Source of the DNA: Lachnoclostridium sp. An181
GTDB taxonomy: Bacteria; Bacillota; Clostridia; Lachnospirales; Lachnospiraceae
Length of the DNA: 64,000 bases
NCBI RefSeq assembly: GCF_002160325.1
Contig: NZ_NFKJ01000002.1
Span: 186,001-250,000, forward strand
Direction of reading: 5' to 3'
Below are positions 43,113 through 52,455 of this stretch, piece by piece. The position numbers and the translations under genes were made by a program. Under the pieces are notes generated by a model. The model was not told the DNA's origin and searched no databases. It was given only the letters and a program-made list of their open reading frames with translations. Each line of letters begins with the position of its first letter. The stretch's first letter is position 1.

Positions 43113-44193
43113 CCATCTCTGTACTCATATTCGCATAGTCTTCCGGCAGCTCTCCTGCCTCGATCGCCTGCGTCTCGTTCTTGATATCGATCTTGTATCC
43201 TGTCAATCTTGCCGCCAGCCTTGCATTCTGTCCCTCTTTTCCGATCGCAAGGGAGAGCTGATAATCCGGCACGATCACACTTGCCGTCTTTTCGTCCGGG
43301 TCCGCCATAACGGAGATGACTTTTGCAGGGGAAAGTGCATTTTCAATGAGAATAGCCGGGTTTTCGCTCCAGTTGATAATATCAATCTTTTCGCCTCTAA
43401 GCTCCTCCACAATTGCATTGACTCTGGCTCCGTTCATCCCTACACATGCACCAACCGGATCCACATCCGGATCATTGGACCAGACAGCAATCTTAGTACG
43501 CGATCCTGCCTCTCTTGCAATGCTCTTGATCTCCACGATTCCGTCCTTCACCTCTGTCACTTCGGACTCAAACAATCTTTTCACAAGTTCCGGGTGTGTG
43601 CGGGACACTAAAATCTTTGGCCCCTTTGTCGTATTTTTCACTTCTACCACATAGAGTTTGATGCGCTCCGTCGGCTTGAACACTTCTCCTTTGACCTGTT
43701 CGTTCTCTGTCAGCATAGCGTCCGCCTTTCCCAGGTCGATGCTTACATTTTTGCCAACATAACGCTGAACGATACCGGTGACGATGTCTTTTTCCTTCTC
43801 AAAATACTGATCATATACCACTTTTCTTTCTTCCTCACGGATCTTCTGAAGAATCAGGTTCTTTGCGTTCTGTGTAGCAATTCGCCCAAAGGATTTAGAT
43901 TCCACAGGAATCTGTACGATATCTCCAAGCTCATATTTTGCATCCAGTTTCTTTGCATCTTCCAGGCTGATCTCCATGATATCGTCCTCGACTTCCTCTA
44001 CAACGGTCTTCTCCTGAATCAAAGAATAATCACATGTCTCCCTGTCCATGATCACTTTTATATTGTCTGATCTTCCAAAGTGGTTTTTGCATGCATTGAT
44101 CAAAGAATTTTCAATTGCATCCAAAAGTGTTTCCTTACTGATATCCTTTTCTTCTTCCAGAATATTCAAAGCCTGCAGTAATTCTGTATTCAT
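43087..44193 (-). CDS. nusA: Transcription termination/antitermination factor NusA
   Basis: Binds RNA polymerase and RNA to tune pausing and termination. The 368 residues have the N-terminal NusA domain ([28 protein letters not shown] region), the S1 domain ([22 protein letters not shown] near 135), and two KH domains ([32 protein letters not shown] region; [24 protein letters not shown]). It lacks the C-terminal acidic repeats of E. coli NusA, as in other Firmicutes. Confidence 0.97.
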   Translation of the reverse strand: [368 protein letters not shown]

Positions 44194-44213
44194 TGTTTCT
44201 CCTCCTTGTTTCT

Positions 44214-44681
44214 TTAAAAATCAAACGCCAGCCTTATGAGGGCAATTTCGCTTTTCTCAAATACCTTTGTCTGTCCGTCCTCAAATTCTATGGTGACAGT
44301 ATGTTTATCAAAATCTTTTAATACTCCGGTGAACTCTTTTTGTCTGTCAATGGCGCGGTATGTTCGTACCTCCACCTCTTTTCCAAGGTTTCTTGTAAAA
44401 TCTTTTTCCTTTTTTAACGGTCTTCCAAGTCCTGGTGAGCTCACTTCCAGAATATAACTGTCTTCAATAAAGTCTTTTTCGTCCAAAAGGTCTGACAGTG
44501 CTCTGCTGACCACTTCGCAGTCATCCACAGCAATGCCGCCCGGCTTATCAATGTAGGCTCTTAAATACCAGTTGCCCCCTTCTTTTACATACTCCACGTC
44601 AACCAATTCAAATCCGTGCTGAAGGATAATGGGCATCAGGAGTTCTTCTGTCTTCTGTTCATAAATTTCTTTTTTTGCCAA
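44214..44681 (-). CDS. rimP: Ribosome maturation factor RimP
   Basis: Helps mature the 30S subunit. The 155 residues match: LVDVEYVKEGGNWYLRAYIDKPGGI near residue 25, VSRALSDLLDEKD, YILEVSSPGLGRPLKKEKDF near 80 and the C-terminal LKDFDKHTVTIEFEDG. It heads the operon to nusA (20-base gap). A terminator-like hairpin lies 31 bases upstream of its start. Confidence 0.95.
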   Translation of the reverse strand: MAKKEIYEQKTEELLMPIILQHGFELVDVEYVKEGGNWYLRAYIDKPGGIAVDDCEVVSRALSDLLDEKDFIEDSYILEVSSPGLGRPLKKEKDFTRNLGKEVEVRTYRAIDRQKEFTGVLKDFDKHTVTIEFEDGQTKVFEKSEIALIRLAFDF

Positions 44682-44711
44682 ACCAACAAACTTCCTTTCT
44701 GATTTTCTGCG

Positions 44712-44743
44712 AAAAAGAAGAGTGAACTTTCGTCCACTCTTCT
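44712..44743 (-). terminator. Terminator between the rimP promoter and rimP, possible attenuator
   Basis: On the minus strand AGAAGAGTG pairs with CACTCTTCT around a 10-base loop, followed by TTTTT. It lies downstream of the candidate rimP promoter and upstream of rimP. It could simply end parC transcription, but its position lets it attenuate the rimP operon. Confidence 0.75.
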
Positions 44744-44769
44744 GTCAATTCCTCTTTGCAACTGGTATC

Positions 44770-44798
44770 ATCATAACACACATAATATAAGAAAGCAA
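44770..44798 (-). promoter_or_regulatory. Promoter upstream of rimP
   Basis: Minus strand TTGCTT (44798-44793), 17-base spacer, TATGAT (44775-44770). Confidence 0.6.
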
Positions 44799-44842
44799 GG
44801 TATTTTCTGATTTTCTTTTTAGTGCCTTATACAGCACTAGAC

Positions 44843-47083
44843 CTAAATCCTTGTCTTCGTGCCCTGACCATCTCTTTTTGCAAGTTTCAGACGGTTTAAG
44901 GAGACCTCTTTTTCCTTATAAAATGCTTTTTTATCTTCCCCTTCTCTTAAAAGATAAACATTCTCCACCTCATCCTTTTTCTGGAGACGGATTCCCCGGA
45001 CACCAATGGCTGCCTTCTTTTTCCTTGCAGCTTCTTCTCCCACAAACCGAAGAAAATATCCATTTACTGTCTGGAGCACAATCTGAGCACCTTCTTCGAT
45101 TTTCTGGACGCTTGCCAGAAAATCTCCATCCTGCAGTTTTGTCGACGCAATGCTACGTTTGGACACAAGAAATTCCTGCCCATCCACAGTCTTTATCATT
45201 CCCTGGGCTGTGACAAAAAGAAGGCTGCATGCAGCCAGCTCCTCTTCGCTGATCAGAAGGATCATTTCCTCACAGCTGCTGTCAAAGTTGCTCACATTGT
45301 CGATCGGCTGGGCCTTATCCCTGAATTTTCCAAACGGCACATCCATCACTTTGATCTGATGCATCCTGCCCTCTTTTGTAAAAATACAAAGTTTTCCTGT
45401 GTTTTTGCACTTCAGGATATACTTATTCTCCGCCATTGCTGCCTCTTTGTTTCTCTCATACGTAGCCTCATCCACAGTCTTTGCATACCCGAAACGATCC
45501 ATCAAAAATACAACATTCTGCTCTTCTATCTTTTTCTCCTCAAAAACTGCTTCCTCTGCATTTTCGATGACAGTCCTTCTCTTTGTAGCATACGCTTTTT
45601 TGCAGGCATCCATCTCCTCTACGATCACGGAAGACATGGACTCATAATTATTCAGGATATCCTCGTATCTTTCAATATTTGCGAGCGTCTTTTCATGCTC
45701 CTGCATCAAGGCCTCAACCTCCAAGCCAATAAGCTTGTACAAGCGCATCTCCAGAATCGCGTCTGCCTGCCGCTCTGTAAATTTTAAAAGCTTTGCCATC
45801 TTCTCGGATACTTTGCTTTTAAATTTGATGTTCTCTGTCTTCCCTTCGGTAAGACAGGCTTTCACGTCCTTGATGTTCCTACTGCCCCTCAAAATCTCAA
45901 TGATCAGATCAATGACATCACAAGCCTTAATAAGCCCTTCCTGCACTTCTTTTTTCTCCCGCTCCTTAGAAAGCAAGGTTTGGTACTTTCTCGTGGCAAG
46001 CTCAAACTGAAAATCCACATGGTGCTCAATGACGGATTTCAATCCCAGTGTCTCAGGACGGCCGTCTGCCACAGCCAGCATATTCACCCCAAAAGTGTCC
46101 TCCAGTCTTGTCTTTTTATAGAGCATGTTTTTCAGATTTTCCACATCCGTATCTTTTTTCAGCTCCAGCACAATGCGGATTCCTTCTTTGGATGACTGAT
46201 TGGAAATATCCACGATATCATTTGTCTTTTTTGTCTCCACCAGAGCGGCCACATCGTTTAAAAACTTGCCAATACCAGCCCCTATCATGGTGTATGGGAT
46301 TTCGGAGATGACAAGACGTTTTTTTCCGCCTTTTGCCTCCTCCACTTCCACCTTTCCGCGCAGCTTGATCTTTCCTGTACCGCTCTCATATATAGATAAA
46401 AGCTCGTCCTTATTGATGACAATACCGCCTGTTGGAAAATCCGGCCCTTTGATGTACTTCATCAACTGTTTTGTCGTGATATCGGGATTTTTCATGTAAG
46501 CTTTCACAGCGTCAATGATCTCCCCAAGATTGTGCGGCGGAATGCTCGTGGCCATACCCACGGCAATGCCCTCCGCCCCGTTGAGCAAAAGGTTTGGAAC
46601 CTTCACCGGCAGGACGGAAGGCTCTTTTTCTGTCTCATCAAAGTTCGGAACAAAATCTACGATATCCTTGTCAAGGTCTGCCAGAAACATCTCCTGAGTG
46701 AATCTTGCAAGCCTTGCTTCTGTATATCGCATGGCTGCTGCCCCATCCCCCTCAATAGAGCCAAAGTTTCCGTGCCCGTCCACCAGCGCTTTCCCTTTCT
46801 TAAAGTCCTGCGACATAACAACCAAAGCCTCGTAGATGGAGCTGTCCCCGTGCGGATGGTATTTACCCATCGTGTCCCCCACGATACGGGCGCATTTCCG
46901 GTAAGGTTTGTCGTAGCGGATGCCCAATTCATGCATGTCATAAAGTGTGCGGCGCTGCACTGGTTTTAATCCATCACGCACGTCCGGCAGCGCCCTTGCG
47001 ATGATAACACTCATCGCATAGTCAATATAGGATTTTTTCATAATGTCCGAATATTCGGTTCGGATTATTTGTGATTCCTGCAC
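44843..47083 (-). CDS. Type IIA topoisomerase subunit A (ParC-like)
   Basis: DNA-cleaving subunit. The 746 residues contain the active-site Tyr in [14 protein letters not shown] near residue 118, the [13 protein letters not shown] segment near 45, [16 protein letters not shown]-type helix ([16 protein letters not shown]), and a beta-pinwheel C-terminal domain. A perfect GyrA box is absent (a degenerate [11 protein letters not shown] is seen), which suggests topoisomerase IV-like rather than gyrase A function. It follows the B subunit by 37 bases. Confidence 0.9.
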   Translation of the reverse strand: MQESQIIRTEYSDIMKKSYIDYAMSVIIARALPDVRDGLKPVQRRTLYDMHELGIRYDKPYRKCARIVGDTMGKYHPHGDSSIYEALVVMSQDFKKGKALVDGHGNFGSIEGDGAAAMRYTEARLARFTQEMFLADLDKDIVDFVPNFDETEKEPSVLPVKVPNLLLNGAEGIAVGMATSIPPHNLGEIIDAVKAYMKNPDITTKQLMKYIKGPDFPTGGIVINKDELLSIYESGTGKIKLRGKVEVEEAKGGKKRLVISEIPYTMIGAGIGKFLNDVAALVETKKTNDIVDISNQSSKEGIRIVLELKKDTDVENLKNMLYKKTRLEDTFGVNMLAVADGRPETLGLKSVIEHHVDFQFELATRKYQTLLSKEREKKEVQEGLIKACDVIDLIIEILRGSRNIKDVKACLTEGKTENIKFKSKVSEKMAKLLKFTERQADAILEMRLYKLIGLEVEALMQEHEKTLANIERYEDILNNYESMSSVIVEEMDACKKAYATKRRTVIENAEEAVFEEKKIEEQNVVFLMDRFGYAKTVDEATYERNKEAAMAENKYILKCKNTGKLCIFTKEGRMHQIKVMDVPFGKFRDKAQPIDNVSNFDSSCEEMILLISEEELAACSLLFVTAQGMIKTVDGQEFLVSKRSIASTKLQDGDFLASVQKIEEGAQIVLQTVNGYFLRFVGEEAARKKKAAIGVRGIRLQKKDEVENVYLLREGEDKKAFYKEKEVSLNRLKLAKRDGQGTKTRI

Positions 47084-47120
47084 GTTTTTTCCTCCTGCCT
47101 TTGCAATCTATATCCTTTGT

Positions 47121-49043
47121 CTAAATATCCAGCTCCGCCTCATTGGCATTCTCGTAAATGAACGCCTTTCTCGGAGGGACTTCATTTCCCATCAGCATCT
47201 CTGTCACGCTGGATGCCATTCTTGCATCTTCAATCTCCACAAGCTTTAATTTCCGCGTCTTCGGATTCAAAGTTGTCTCCCACAACTGCTCTGCATCCAT
47301 CTCTCCAAGACCTTTATATCTTTGCAGAGTAAATGCCCCTTTCTGCCGTTTCCTGTATGCATCCAGGGCCCGGTCATCATAGAGATACTCTTCCTCCCCT
47401 TTCTTTGGCATGGCCTTGTAAAGAGGGGGCATGGCAATGTACACATGGCCCTCATAGATCAGTTCCGGCATAAACCGGTAAAACAACGTCAAAAGCAGGG
47501 TGGAAATATGTGCTCCATCCACATCCGCATCTGCCATGATGATGATCTTATCGTATTTCAACTTGCTGATATCAAAATCGTTTCCATATCCTTCGGAAAA
47601 TCCACATCCAAACGCATTGATCATAGTCTTGATCTCTGCATTTGCCAATACTTTGTCAATGCTGGCTTTCTCCACATTGAGGATTTTCCCTCTGATCGGA
47701 AGGATCGCCTGATACATCCTGTCTCTTGCTGTCTTTGCGGAACCGCCCGCAGAATCCCCCTCCACAATAAAAATCTCGCACTTGGACGCATCCCTGCTCT
47801 CGCAGTTCGCCAGTTTCCCATTGCTGTCAAAGGAATATTTCTGCTTTGTCAAAAGATTGGTCTTTGCTTTTTCTTCCGTCTTTCTGATCTTTGCCGCCTT
47901 TTCTGCACAGGAAAGCACTTTTTTTAGCGTATCAAGATTCCGGTCAAAAAAACGAACCACCTCGTCTCCGGTGACCTTTCCTGTGGCTTTGGATGCATCC
48001 GGGTTGTCCAGCTTTGTCTTTGTCTGTCCCTCAAATCTTGGGTCCGGATGTTTAATGGAAACGATCGCAGTCATCCCGTTTCGAATGTCTGCTCCCGTAA
48101 AGTTCGCATCCTTTTCCTTCAATATTCCGAGTTCCCTTGCATACTGGTTCATGACCGTTGTAAAAGTCGTCTTAAATCCCGTCAGATGGGTTCCTCCTTC
48201 TGCATTGTAAATATTATTGCAGAACCCCAGCACATTTTCATGAAATTCATTGACATACTGAAACACCACCTCAACCTCAATGCCGTCCGCCTCTCCTTTG
48301 TAATAGATTGGTTCATGGATGGTTTCTTTTTTCCTGTTCAACTCCCGGATAAATCCAAGAATCCCCTCCGGTTCATGGTACACGATCTGCTCCGGGGTGT
48401 CCTTCCTTTTATCCTCAAACACGATCGTCAAATTCGGATTCAGGTATGCTGTCTCATGCAGCCTGCTTTTTACCTCTTCTTCTTTAAACCATATCTTTTC
48501 AAAAATATCTTTGTCCGGCAGAAAATTCACCTTTGTGCCTGTCTTCTTCGTTTTCCCGATAACCGGAAGAAGGCCCTCCTCAAGCTCCACCACCGGAATT
48601 CCTCTTTCGTACCTGTCATGGTGCACAGCCCCGTCTCTGCTGATCTCCACATCCATATACTCGGAAAGCGCGTTGACGACCGAGGAGCCGACTCCGTGAA
48701 GACCTCCGCTTGTCTTATAAACAGAGTCATCAAATTTTCCTCCTGCGTGCAGTGTCGTGTACACCAGTCTTGCCGCGGAAACTCCTTTTTTATGCATGCC
48801 GACCGGAACGCCTCTTCCGTCGTCCTCCACCGTGGCTGATCCGTCCTTTTCCAGTGTCACCCGGATATTGCTGCAGTAGCCTGCCAGGTGTTCATCCACC
48901 GCATTGTCCACAATCTCATATATCAAATGATTCAGTCCCTTTGAGGACACGCTTCCAATGTACATACCCGGGCGTTTCCTCACTGCCTCTAAACCTTCCA
49001 GGACAGAAATACTGTCCGCATCATATGTATTTTTCTTTGCCAT
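47121..49043 (-). CDS. Type IIA topoisomerase subunit B (ParE/GyrB-like)
   Basis: ATPase subunit. The 640 residues start with the GHKL ATPase (EGLEAVRKRPGMYIGS, YEIVDNAVDEHLAGYC, DDGRGVPVG, SGGLHGVGSSVVNALS), then the TOPRIM domain (EIFIVEGDSAGGSAKTARDR; IIMADADVDGAHI), ending in FTLQRYKGLGEMDAEQLWETT. Paired with a ParC-like gene, it is more likely ParE than the main GyrB. It has its own promoter and a hairpin in its leader. Confidence 0.92.
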   Translation of the reverse strand: MAKKNTYDADSISVLEGLEAVRKRPGMYIGSVSSKGLNHLIYEIVDNAVDEHLAGYCSNIRVTLEKDGSATVEDDGRGVPVGMHKKGVSAARLVYTTLHAGGKFDDSVYKTSGGLHGVGSSVVNALSEYMDVEISRDGAVHHDRYERGIPVVELEEGLLPVIGKTKKTGTKVNFLPDKDIFEKIWFKEEEVKSRLHETAYLNPNLTIVFEDKRKDTPEQIVYHEPEGILGFIRELNRKKETIHEPIYYKGEADGIEVEVVFQYVNEFHENVLGFCNNIYNAEGGTHLTGFKTTFTTVMNQYARELGILKEKDANFTGADIRNGMTAIVSIKHPDPRFEGQTKTKLDNPDASKATGKVTGDEVVRFFDRNLDTLKKVLSCAEKAAKIRKTEEKAKTNLLTKQKYSFDSNGKLANCESRDASKCEIFIVEGDSAGGSAKTARDRMYQAILPIRGKILNVEKASIDKVLANAEIKTMINAFGCGFSEGYGNDFDISKLKYDKIIIMADADVDGAHISTLLLTLFYRFMPELIYEGHVYIAMPPLYKAMPKKGEEEYLYDDRALDAYRKRQKGAFTLQRYKGLGEMDAEQLWETTLNPKTRKLKLVEIEDARMASSVTEMLMGNEVPPRKAFIYENANEAELDI

Positions 49044-49102
49044 ATTCTATCCTTTCTTTTTCTTTCATGCCTGTCCGGCTATCTATGATATACATACAGA
49101 AA

Positions 49103-49116
49103 GGCGCCGAAGCGCC
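49103..49116 (-). terminator. GGCGC-TTCG-GCGCC hairpin, spoIIP terminator
   Basis: Minus strand GGCGCTTCGGCGCC followed by TTTCTG; the loop is a stable TTCG tetraloop. It is downstream of spoIIP and also downstream of a candidate parE promoter. Confidence 0.6.
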
Positions 49117-49150
49117 AGTTATTCTCTAGTATTACGGATATACTTTTCCT

Positions 49151-49179
49151 ATTTTAGCATGGAAGTTTTTGCATTTCAA
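49151..49179 (-). promoter_or_regulatory. Promoter of the topoisomerase operon
   Basis: Minus strand TTGAAA (49179-49174), 17-base spacer ending TGC, TAAAAT (49156-49151), an extended -10 type. Confidence 0.6.
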
Positions 49180-49186
49180 ATACATT

Positions 49187-50368
49187 TTATCCGATCAGCA
49201 CCCGGTAGAGCGTATCCGCGAGCACTTCCATCGCATTCTTCATCTCCTGCACCGTGTTTGTCTGGGCGCCTGCCTCCACCAGCAGAGACTTTGGTTTTAA
49301 ATGCAGATTATAACGGTATCCTTTCAGATAAATGTGCCTTGTAAATCCCGGATAATACGTCTCGGACGCTATCTGCATCTGCAGGGAAAATGCCAGATTA
49401 TCCTGAATATACGGATTTTTCAGATACGGAATATCTCCATTGGCCTTTGTCCTGCTAAGTCCATTGAAATACATGATTCTTGCAGTCTGTTTTCCGTTTA
49501 TTTCAGTGACCAGATGGGTGTTCTCGTTGACCCCGTCCCTGTGCAGATCAATGGCAACCTCGATAGAAGGGTTGGCCTCCAAAATCTTCCTTACCTCTGC
49601 CTCACACAGCTCGTAAGCACTGCTGCGGTCCAGTTTTCCATTCACCAAATCGTATATTCCATCGTGGTGCATAGTCGGAATTCCTTTCGCTTCCAACTGT
49701 TCTTTCAGATACTCTCCAATTCCCACAATACTCGTTGCAGGCGTGCCATCCGAGTCCACAAACGTCTCCTGGGAGTGGGTGTGGAAGATCAAAACTTTCG
49801 GTCCCTCTGTGGTTGTGTCAATTTTCATATTCCTTCCAAGAAGATCATCGGCATTTAACTGCTCCGGACCGATCATTGTCGTACTGTCCACGGTATAGAA
49901 GTTTTTGAGCAGGTAATTGAAATCTCTTAGTTTTTCAATGGACATATCCATCGTACTTTTCGGCGCAGACTCTGTCTTTGTCCCCTGGGATGGCTGATTA
50001 TTTTCCTTCACGAGCTTTCCATTCTCGTCCACTTCGTTTTCGCTCTCTGCCTGCTGTTCCAAAATCTTCTTGTACGTATCCTCATCCTCCGCCGCTGTCT
50101 CATAGTATGCCTTGCCCTCCACATAACTCCCAAGCGGCAACATCTGCATGGCTTTATCTGCAACCCATTCATTTAAACTTAGTTTTTTATCTTCATTCGT
50201 GTAAGATAAATTCATCGAATACGTCCGCTCCGCAAGCCGGGAAAGGCTCTGAGAAAATCCAGGATCCCATTCCTCCAGCATTCGTTTACCCCCGCCTACT
50301 ATAATATACGCACCGGCAACAGCTGCTGCCGCGCACAGTGCTTTCCTTCCCTTGTCCATGCTTCTCAC
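49187..50368 (-). CDS. spoIIP: Stage II sporulation protein P
   Basis: Cell wall amidase/endopeptidase needed for septal thinning and engulfment. The 393 residues have an N-terminal membrane helix (about 10-25), a variable acidic region, and the SpoIIP domain: KVLIFHTHSQETFVDSDG near residue 193, then VAIDLHRDGVNENTHLVT with catalytic His and Glu, and KPKSLLVEAGAQTNTVQEMKNAMEVLA near the end. It follows gpr by 76 bases, the usual order. Confidence 0.96.
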   Translation of the reverse strand: MRSMDKGRKALCAAAAVAGAYIIVGGGKRMLEEWDPGFSQSLSRLAERTYSMNLSYTNEDKKLSLNEWVADKAMQMLPLGSYVEGKAYYETAAEDEDTYKKILEQQAESENEVDENGKLVKENNQPSQGTKTESAPKSTMDMSIEKLRDFNYLLKNFYTVDSTTMIGPEQLNADDLLGRNMKIDTTTEGPKVLIFHTHSQETFVDSDGTPATSIVGIGEYLKEQLEAKGIPTMHHDGIYDLVNGKLDRSSAYELCEAEVRKILEANPSIEVAIDLHRDGVNENTHLVTEINGKQTARIMYFNGLSRTKANGDIPYLKNPYIQDNLAFSLQMQIASETYYPGFTRHIYLKGYRYNLHLKPKSLLVEAGAQTNTVQEMKNAMEVLADTLYRVLIG

Positions 50369-50444
50369 CTCATATATCAGATTAACCGGAAACTTTCCGC
50401 AGTTGCCGCCCTATTCTAAATACTATATGAGGTTCCTCTTTCAT

Positions 50445-51407
50445 CTATGCCTTTCCCGTAAAAAGAAGATTCAATCCTTCCGAGATTGTTTTGCTGATCC
50501 TGCGCACAGTCTCATCAATGTCCTTTGGAGTCACAAACATTCCATTCAGATGCGGAGAGATGAGCTCCTTGATCAACTCATATTTCTCCGCAGCCTGGTA
50601 TCCCTGCAGGACTACCCCCACTCCTTTTAAAATCTCAGATGTCTCCATGGCACGGATAAGATTTTCCATCGTATCATTCACGATCGTGGCTGCATCCACC
50701 ACGGTGGGAACCCCGATAGCAATGACCGGGACACCAATGCTCTCCTCGGTCATACTGCTCCTGTGATTGCCCACCCCTGAGCCCGGATGAATCCCGGTGT
50801 CTGCAATCTGGATCGTCCGGTTAAGGCGTTTGGAATTCCTGGCTGCCAGGGCATCCACAGCAATGACAATGTCCGGATTTGTCTCATTTACGATTCCTTT
50901 GACAATCTCCGATGTCTCCATACCTGTCTGCGCCATGACTCCAGGTACGATTGCACTGGTCAATTGTATTTTTTCCTCCCCCATGGCATATTTCCCGTAC
51001 TCCATCACCACATGCCTTGTAATCGAGAGATGATCTGCCACATACGGTCCCAAGGCATCCGGAGTGACCTCCCTGTTTCCAAGTCCAACCACGAGGACTG
51101 CATATTCGTCCTTCTCCTTTGGCATCATCTCTTTTAAATATTTTGCAATCTCTTTTGATAATTCCGCATGATACTCATCGTCCGGCACTGTCATATGAGC
51201 TGCCTCGATCGTCAGGTATGTGCCCACTGGCCGCCCCATTGTCTTCGCGGCCTTTTCCGTCTGGATCAGTACCTTAGTGACACGTATCTCTTTTTCTTCG
51301 TCATAGTCCTCCTCCACGACAACCCCCTTGATCTCCACATTGTCGTCATCAAAACGTTCTTTTTCCTCGAGCGCCAAGTCCGTCCGGATACGATATTTCT
51401 CCAACAT
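50445..51407 (-). CDS. gpr: Germination protease (GPR endopeptidase)
   Basis: Degrades small acid-soluble spore proteins at germination. The 320 residues start MLEKYRIRTDLALEEKERF, where the DLALEE resembles the propeptide cleavage site, and contain VVGLGNREVTPDALGPYV, SAIVPGVMAQTGMET, AVDALAARNSKRLNRTIQIADTGI and HPGSGVGNHRSSM, hallmarks of the family. It is divergent from rpsT, as in other Firmicutes. Confidence 0.97.
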   Translation of the reverse strand: MLEKYRIRTDLALEEKERFDDDNVEIKGVVVEEDYDEEKEIRVTKVLIQTEKAAKTMGRPVGTYLTIEAAHMTVPDDEYHAELSKEIAKYLKEMMPKEKDEYAVLVVGLGNREVTPDALGPYVADHLSITRHVVMEYGKYAMGEEKIQLTSAIVPGVMAQTGMETSEIVKGIVNETNPDIVIAVDALAARNSKRLNRTIQIADTGIHPGSGVGNHRSSMTEESIGVPVIAIGVPTVVDAATIVNDTMENLIRAMETSEILKGVGVVLQGYQAAEKYELIKELISPHLNGMFVTPKDIDETVRRISKTISEGLNLLFTGKA

Positions 51408-51471
51408 ACTCTAAACCTCTCCTTAATGTCCATTTTACAAGTAGTGTCCGCAAAAAAATGAAAAATATGTA

Positions 51472-51500
51472 TTGACATCCACAAACACCTGAACTACAAT
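51472..51500 (+). promoter_or_regulatory. Sigma-A promoter of rpsT
   Basis: TTGACA (51472-51477), a 17-base spacer, TACAAT (51495-51500), 95 bases before the rpsT start. Confidence 0.8.
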
Positions 51501-51506
51501 AAATGA

Positions 51507-51594
51507 GTATGCTCCGTTGATACGTCCGTGTCCGATTTCAGCGGAGGATGGACAAACGAAAGATCATTTTAAGGAATATTTGGAGGTGGACAGG
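51507..51594 (+). promoter_or_regulatory. rpsT leader with hairpin
   Basis: CTCCGTTGA (51512-51520) pairs with TCAGCGGAG (51538-51546), one G-U pair, near the 5' end of the leader. The GGAGGTG ribosome site follows before the TTG. S20 represses its own translation in E. coli, whose rpsT also uses a UUG start. Confidence 0.5.
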
Positions 51595-51858
51595 TTGGCA
51601 AATATCAAATCTGCAAAAAAAAGAATTTTAGTAACTGAGACAAAAACTGCTAGAAATAAAGCAATCAAATCTAAAGTAAAAACTTACGTAAAGAAAGTGG
51701 AAACTGCTGTTGCAACAAACGATAAAGCTGCTGCGCAGGATGCTTTGAAAGCTGCTATCGCGGAAATCAACAAAGCTGGTTCCAAAGGTGTTTACCACAA
51801 AAACACTTGTGCAAGAAAAGTTTCCCGTTTGACAAAAGCGGTTAACAGCATTGCTTAA
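51595..51858 (+). CDS. rpsT: 30S ribosomal protein S20
   Basis: Primary 16S rRNA-binding protein. The true start is a TTG at 51595 (read LANIKSAKKR) with GGAGGTG about 6 bases upstream; it gives 87 residues, while a longer frame from 51517 lacks a ribosome site. The helical Lys/Ala-rich body contains ANIKSAKKRI, NKAIKSKVKTYVKKVE and KGVYHKNTCARKVSRLTKAV. It is divergent from gpr and followed by a strong terminator. Confidence 0.97.
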   Translation: MANIKSAKKRILVTETKTARNKAIKSKVKTYVKKVETAVATNDKAAAQDALKAAIAEINKAGSKGVYHKNTCARKVSRLTKAVNSIA

Positions 51859-51882
51859 TTTCATGGAAATAAATATATGATC

Positions 51883-51920
51883 AAAAAAGACAACCATTCC
51901 GTCATGTGGTTGTCTTTTTT
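51883..51920. terminator. Bidirectional terminator after rpsT
   Basis: AAAAAAGACAACCA (51883-51896) pairs perfectly with TGGTTGTCTTTTTT (51907-51920), with T runs on both strands. It lies between rpsT and the converging gene whose stop is at 51922. Confidence 0.92.
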
Positions 51921-51921
51921 T

Positions 51922-52455
51922 CTAGTTTTTCTCGCGTTTCATAAATGCCCAAGCTTTCATAGCCGGATACACCTGCAGAAGTATGAGGAACATACCGGCA
52001 ATGTAGATCGCACTTGCCATCCAAAATGAAATCGCCCCCATATACACGATCAGGCACCCAATCTCCATAATCTGCCAGATCCTCACTTCTTTTGCATATT
52101 GTCTAAGTTCCTCCTCTTTGTCTCCAAATGCCCTCTCTCCTGCTGCAATAAGAAAATAAGTATAAACAAAAAACATAATAAACATCCCTGTTGCACCTAA
52201 AAGATACTGTTCTGTGGCAGCCATACCAATCTTCAGCACCTGCGCAAAAACCGACACGGTTATCTTGAGAAAGAATATGACAATCCCAAACACAAACATC
52301 TTAAAAAAATCTTTTCTGCTATCTCCAAGATACAGTTTCCATGATCCGATAATAAGGATCAGGGCTCCGATGATACCGGTCTCAAACCCAGCAATATTGA
52401 CAGACAGAAGGGATAGGAGTATCCCAATAAAGGTAAGCTTATACCCCATATTCAT
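51922..52455 (-). CDS. Multi-pass membrane protein, function unknown
   Basis: I do not recognise a family. The 177 residues hold about five hydrophobic segments (LTFIGILLSLLSVNIAGFE at the start; others near 30, 55, 90, 135 and 155) and short charged loops (GDSRKDF, ERAFGDKEEELRQYAKEV). It starts directly after the stop of the 52456 gene, so the two are translated from one mRNA. A partner role to that anchored protein is inference. Confidence 0.75.
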   Translation of the reverse strand: MNMGYKLTFIGILLSLLSVNIAGFETGIIGALILIIGSWKLYLGDSRKDFFKMFVFGIVIFFLKITVSVFAQVLKIGMAATEQYLLGATGMFIMFFVYTYFLIAAGERAFGDKEEELRQYAKEVRIWQIMEIGCLIVYMGAISFWMASAIYIAGMFLILLQVYPAMKAWAFMKREKN

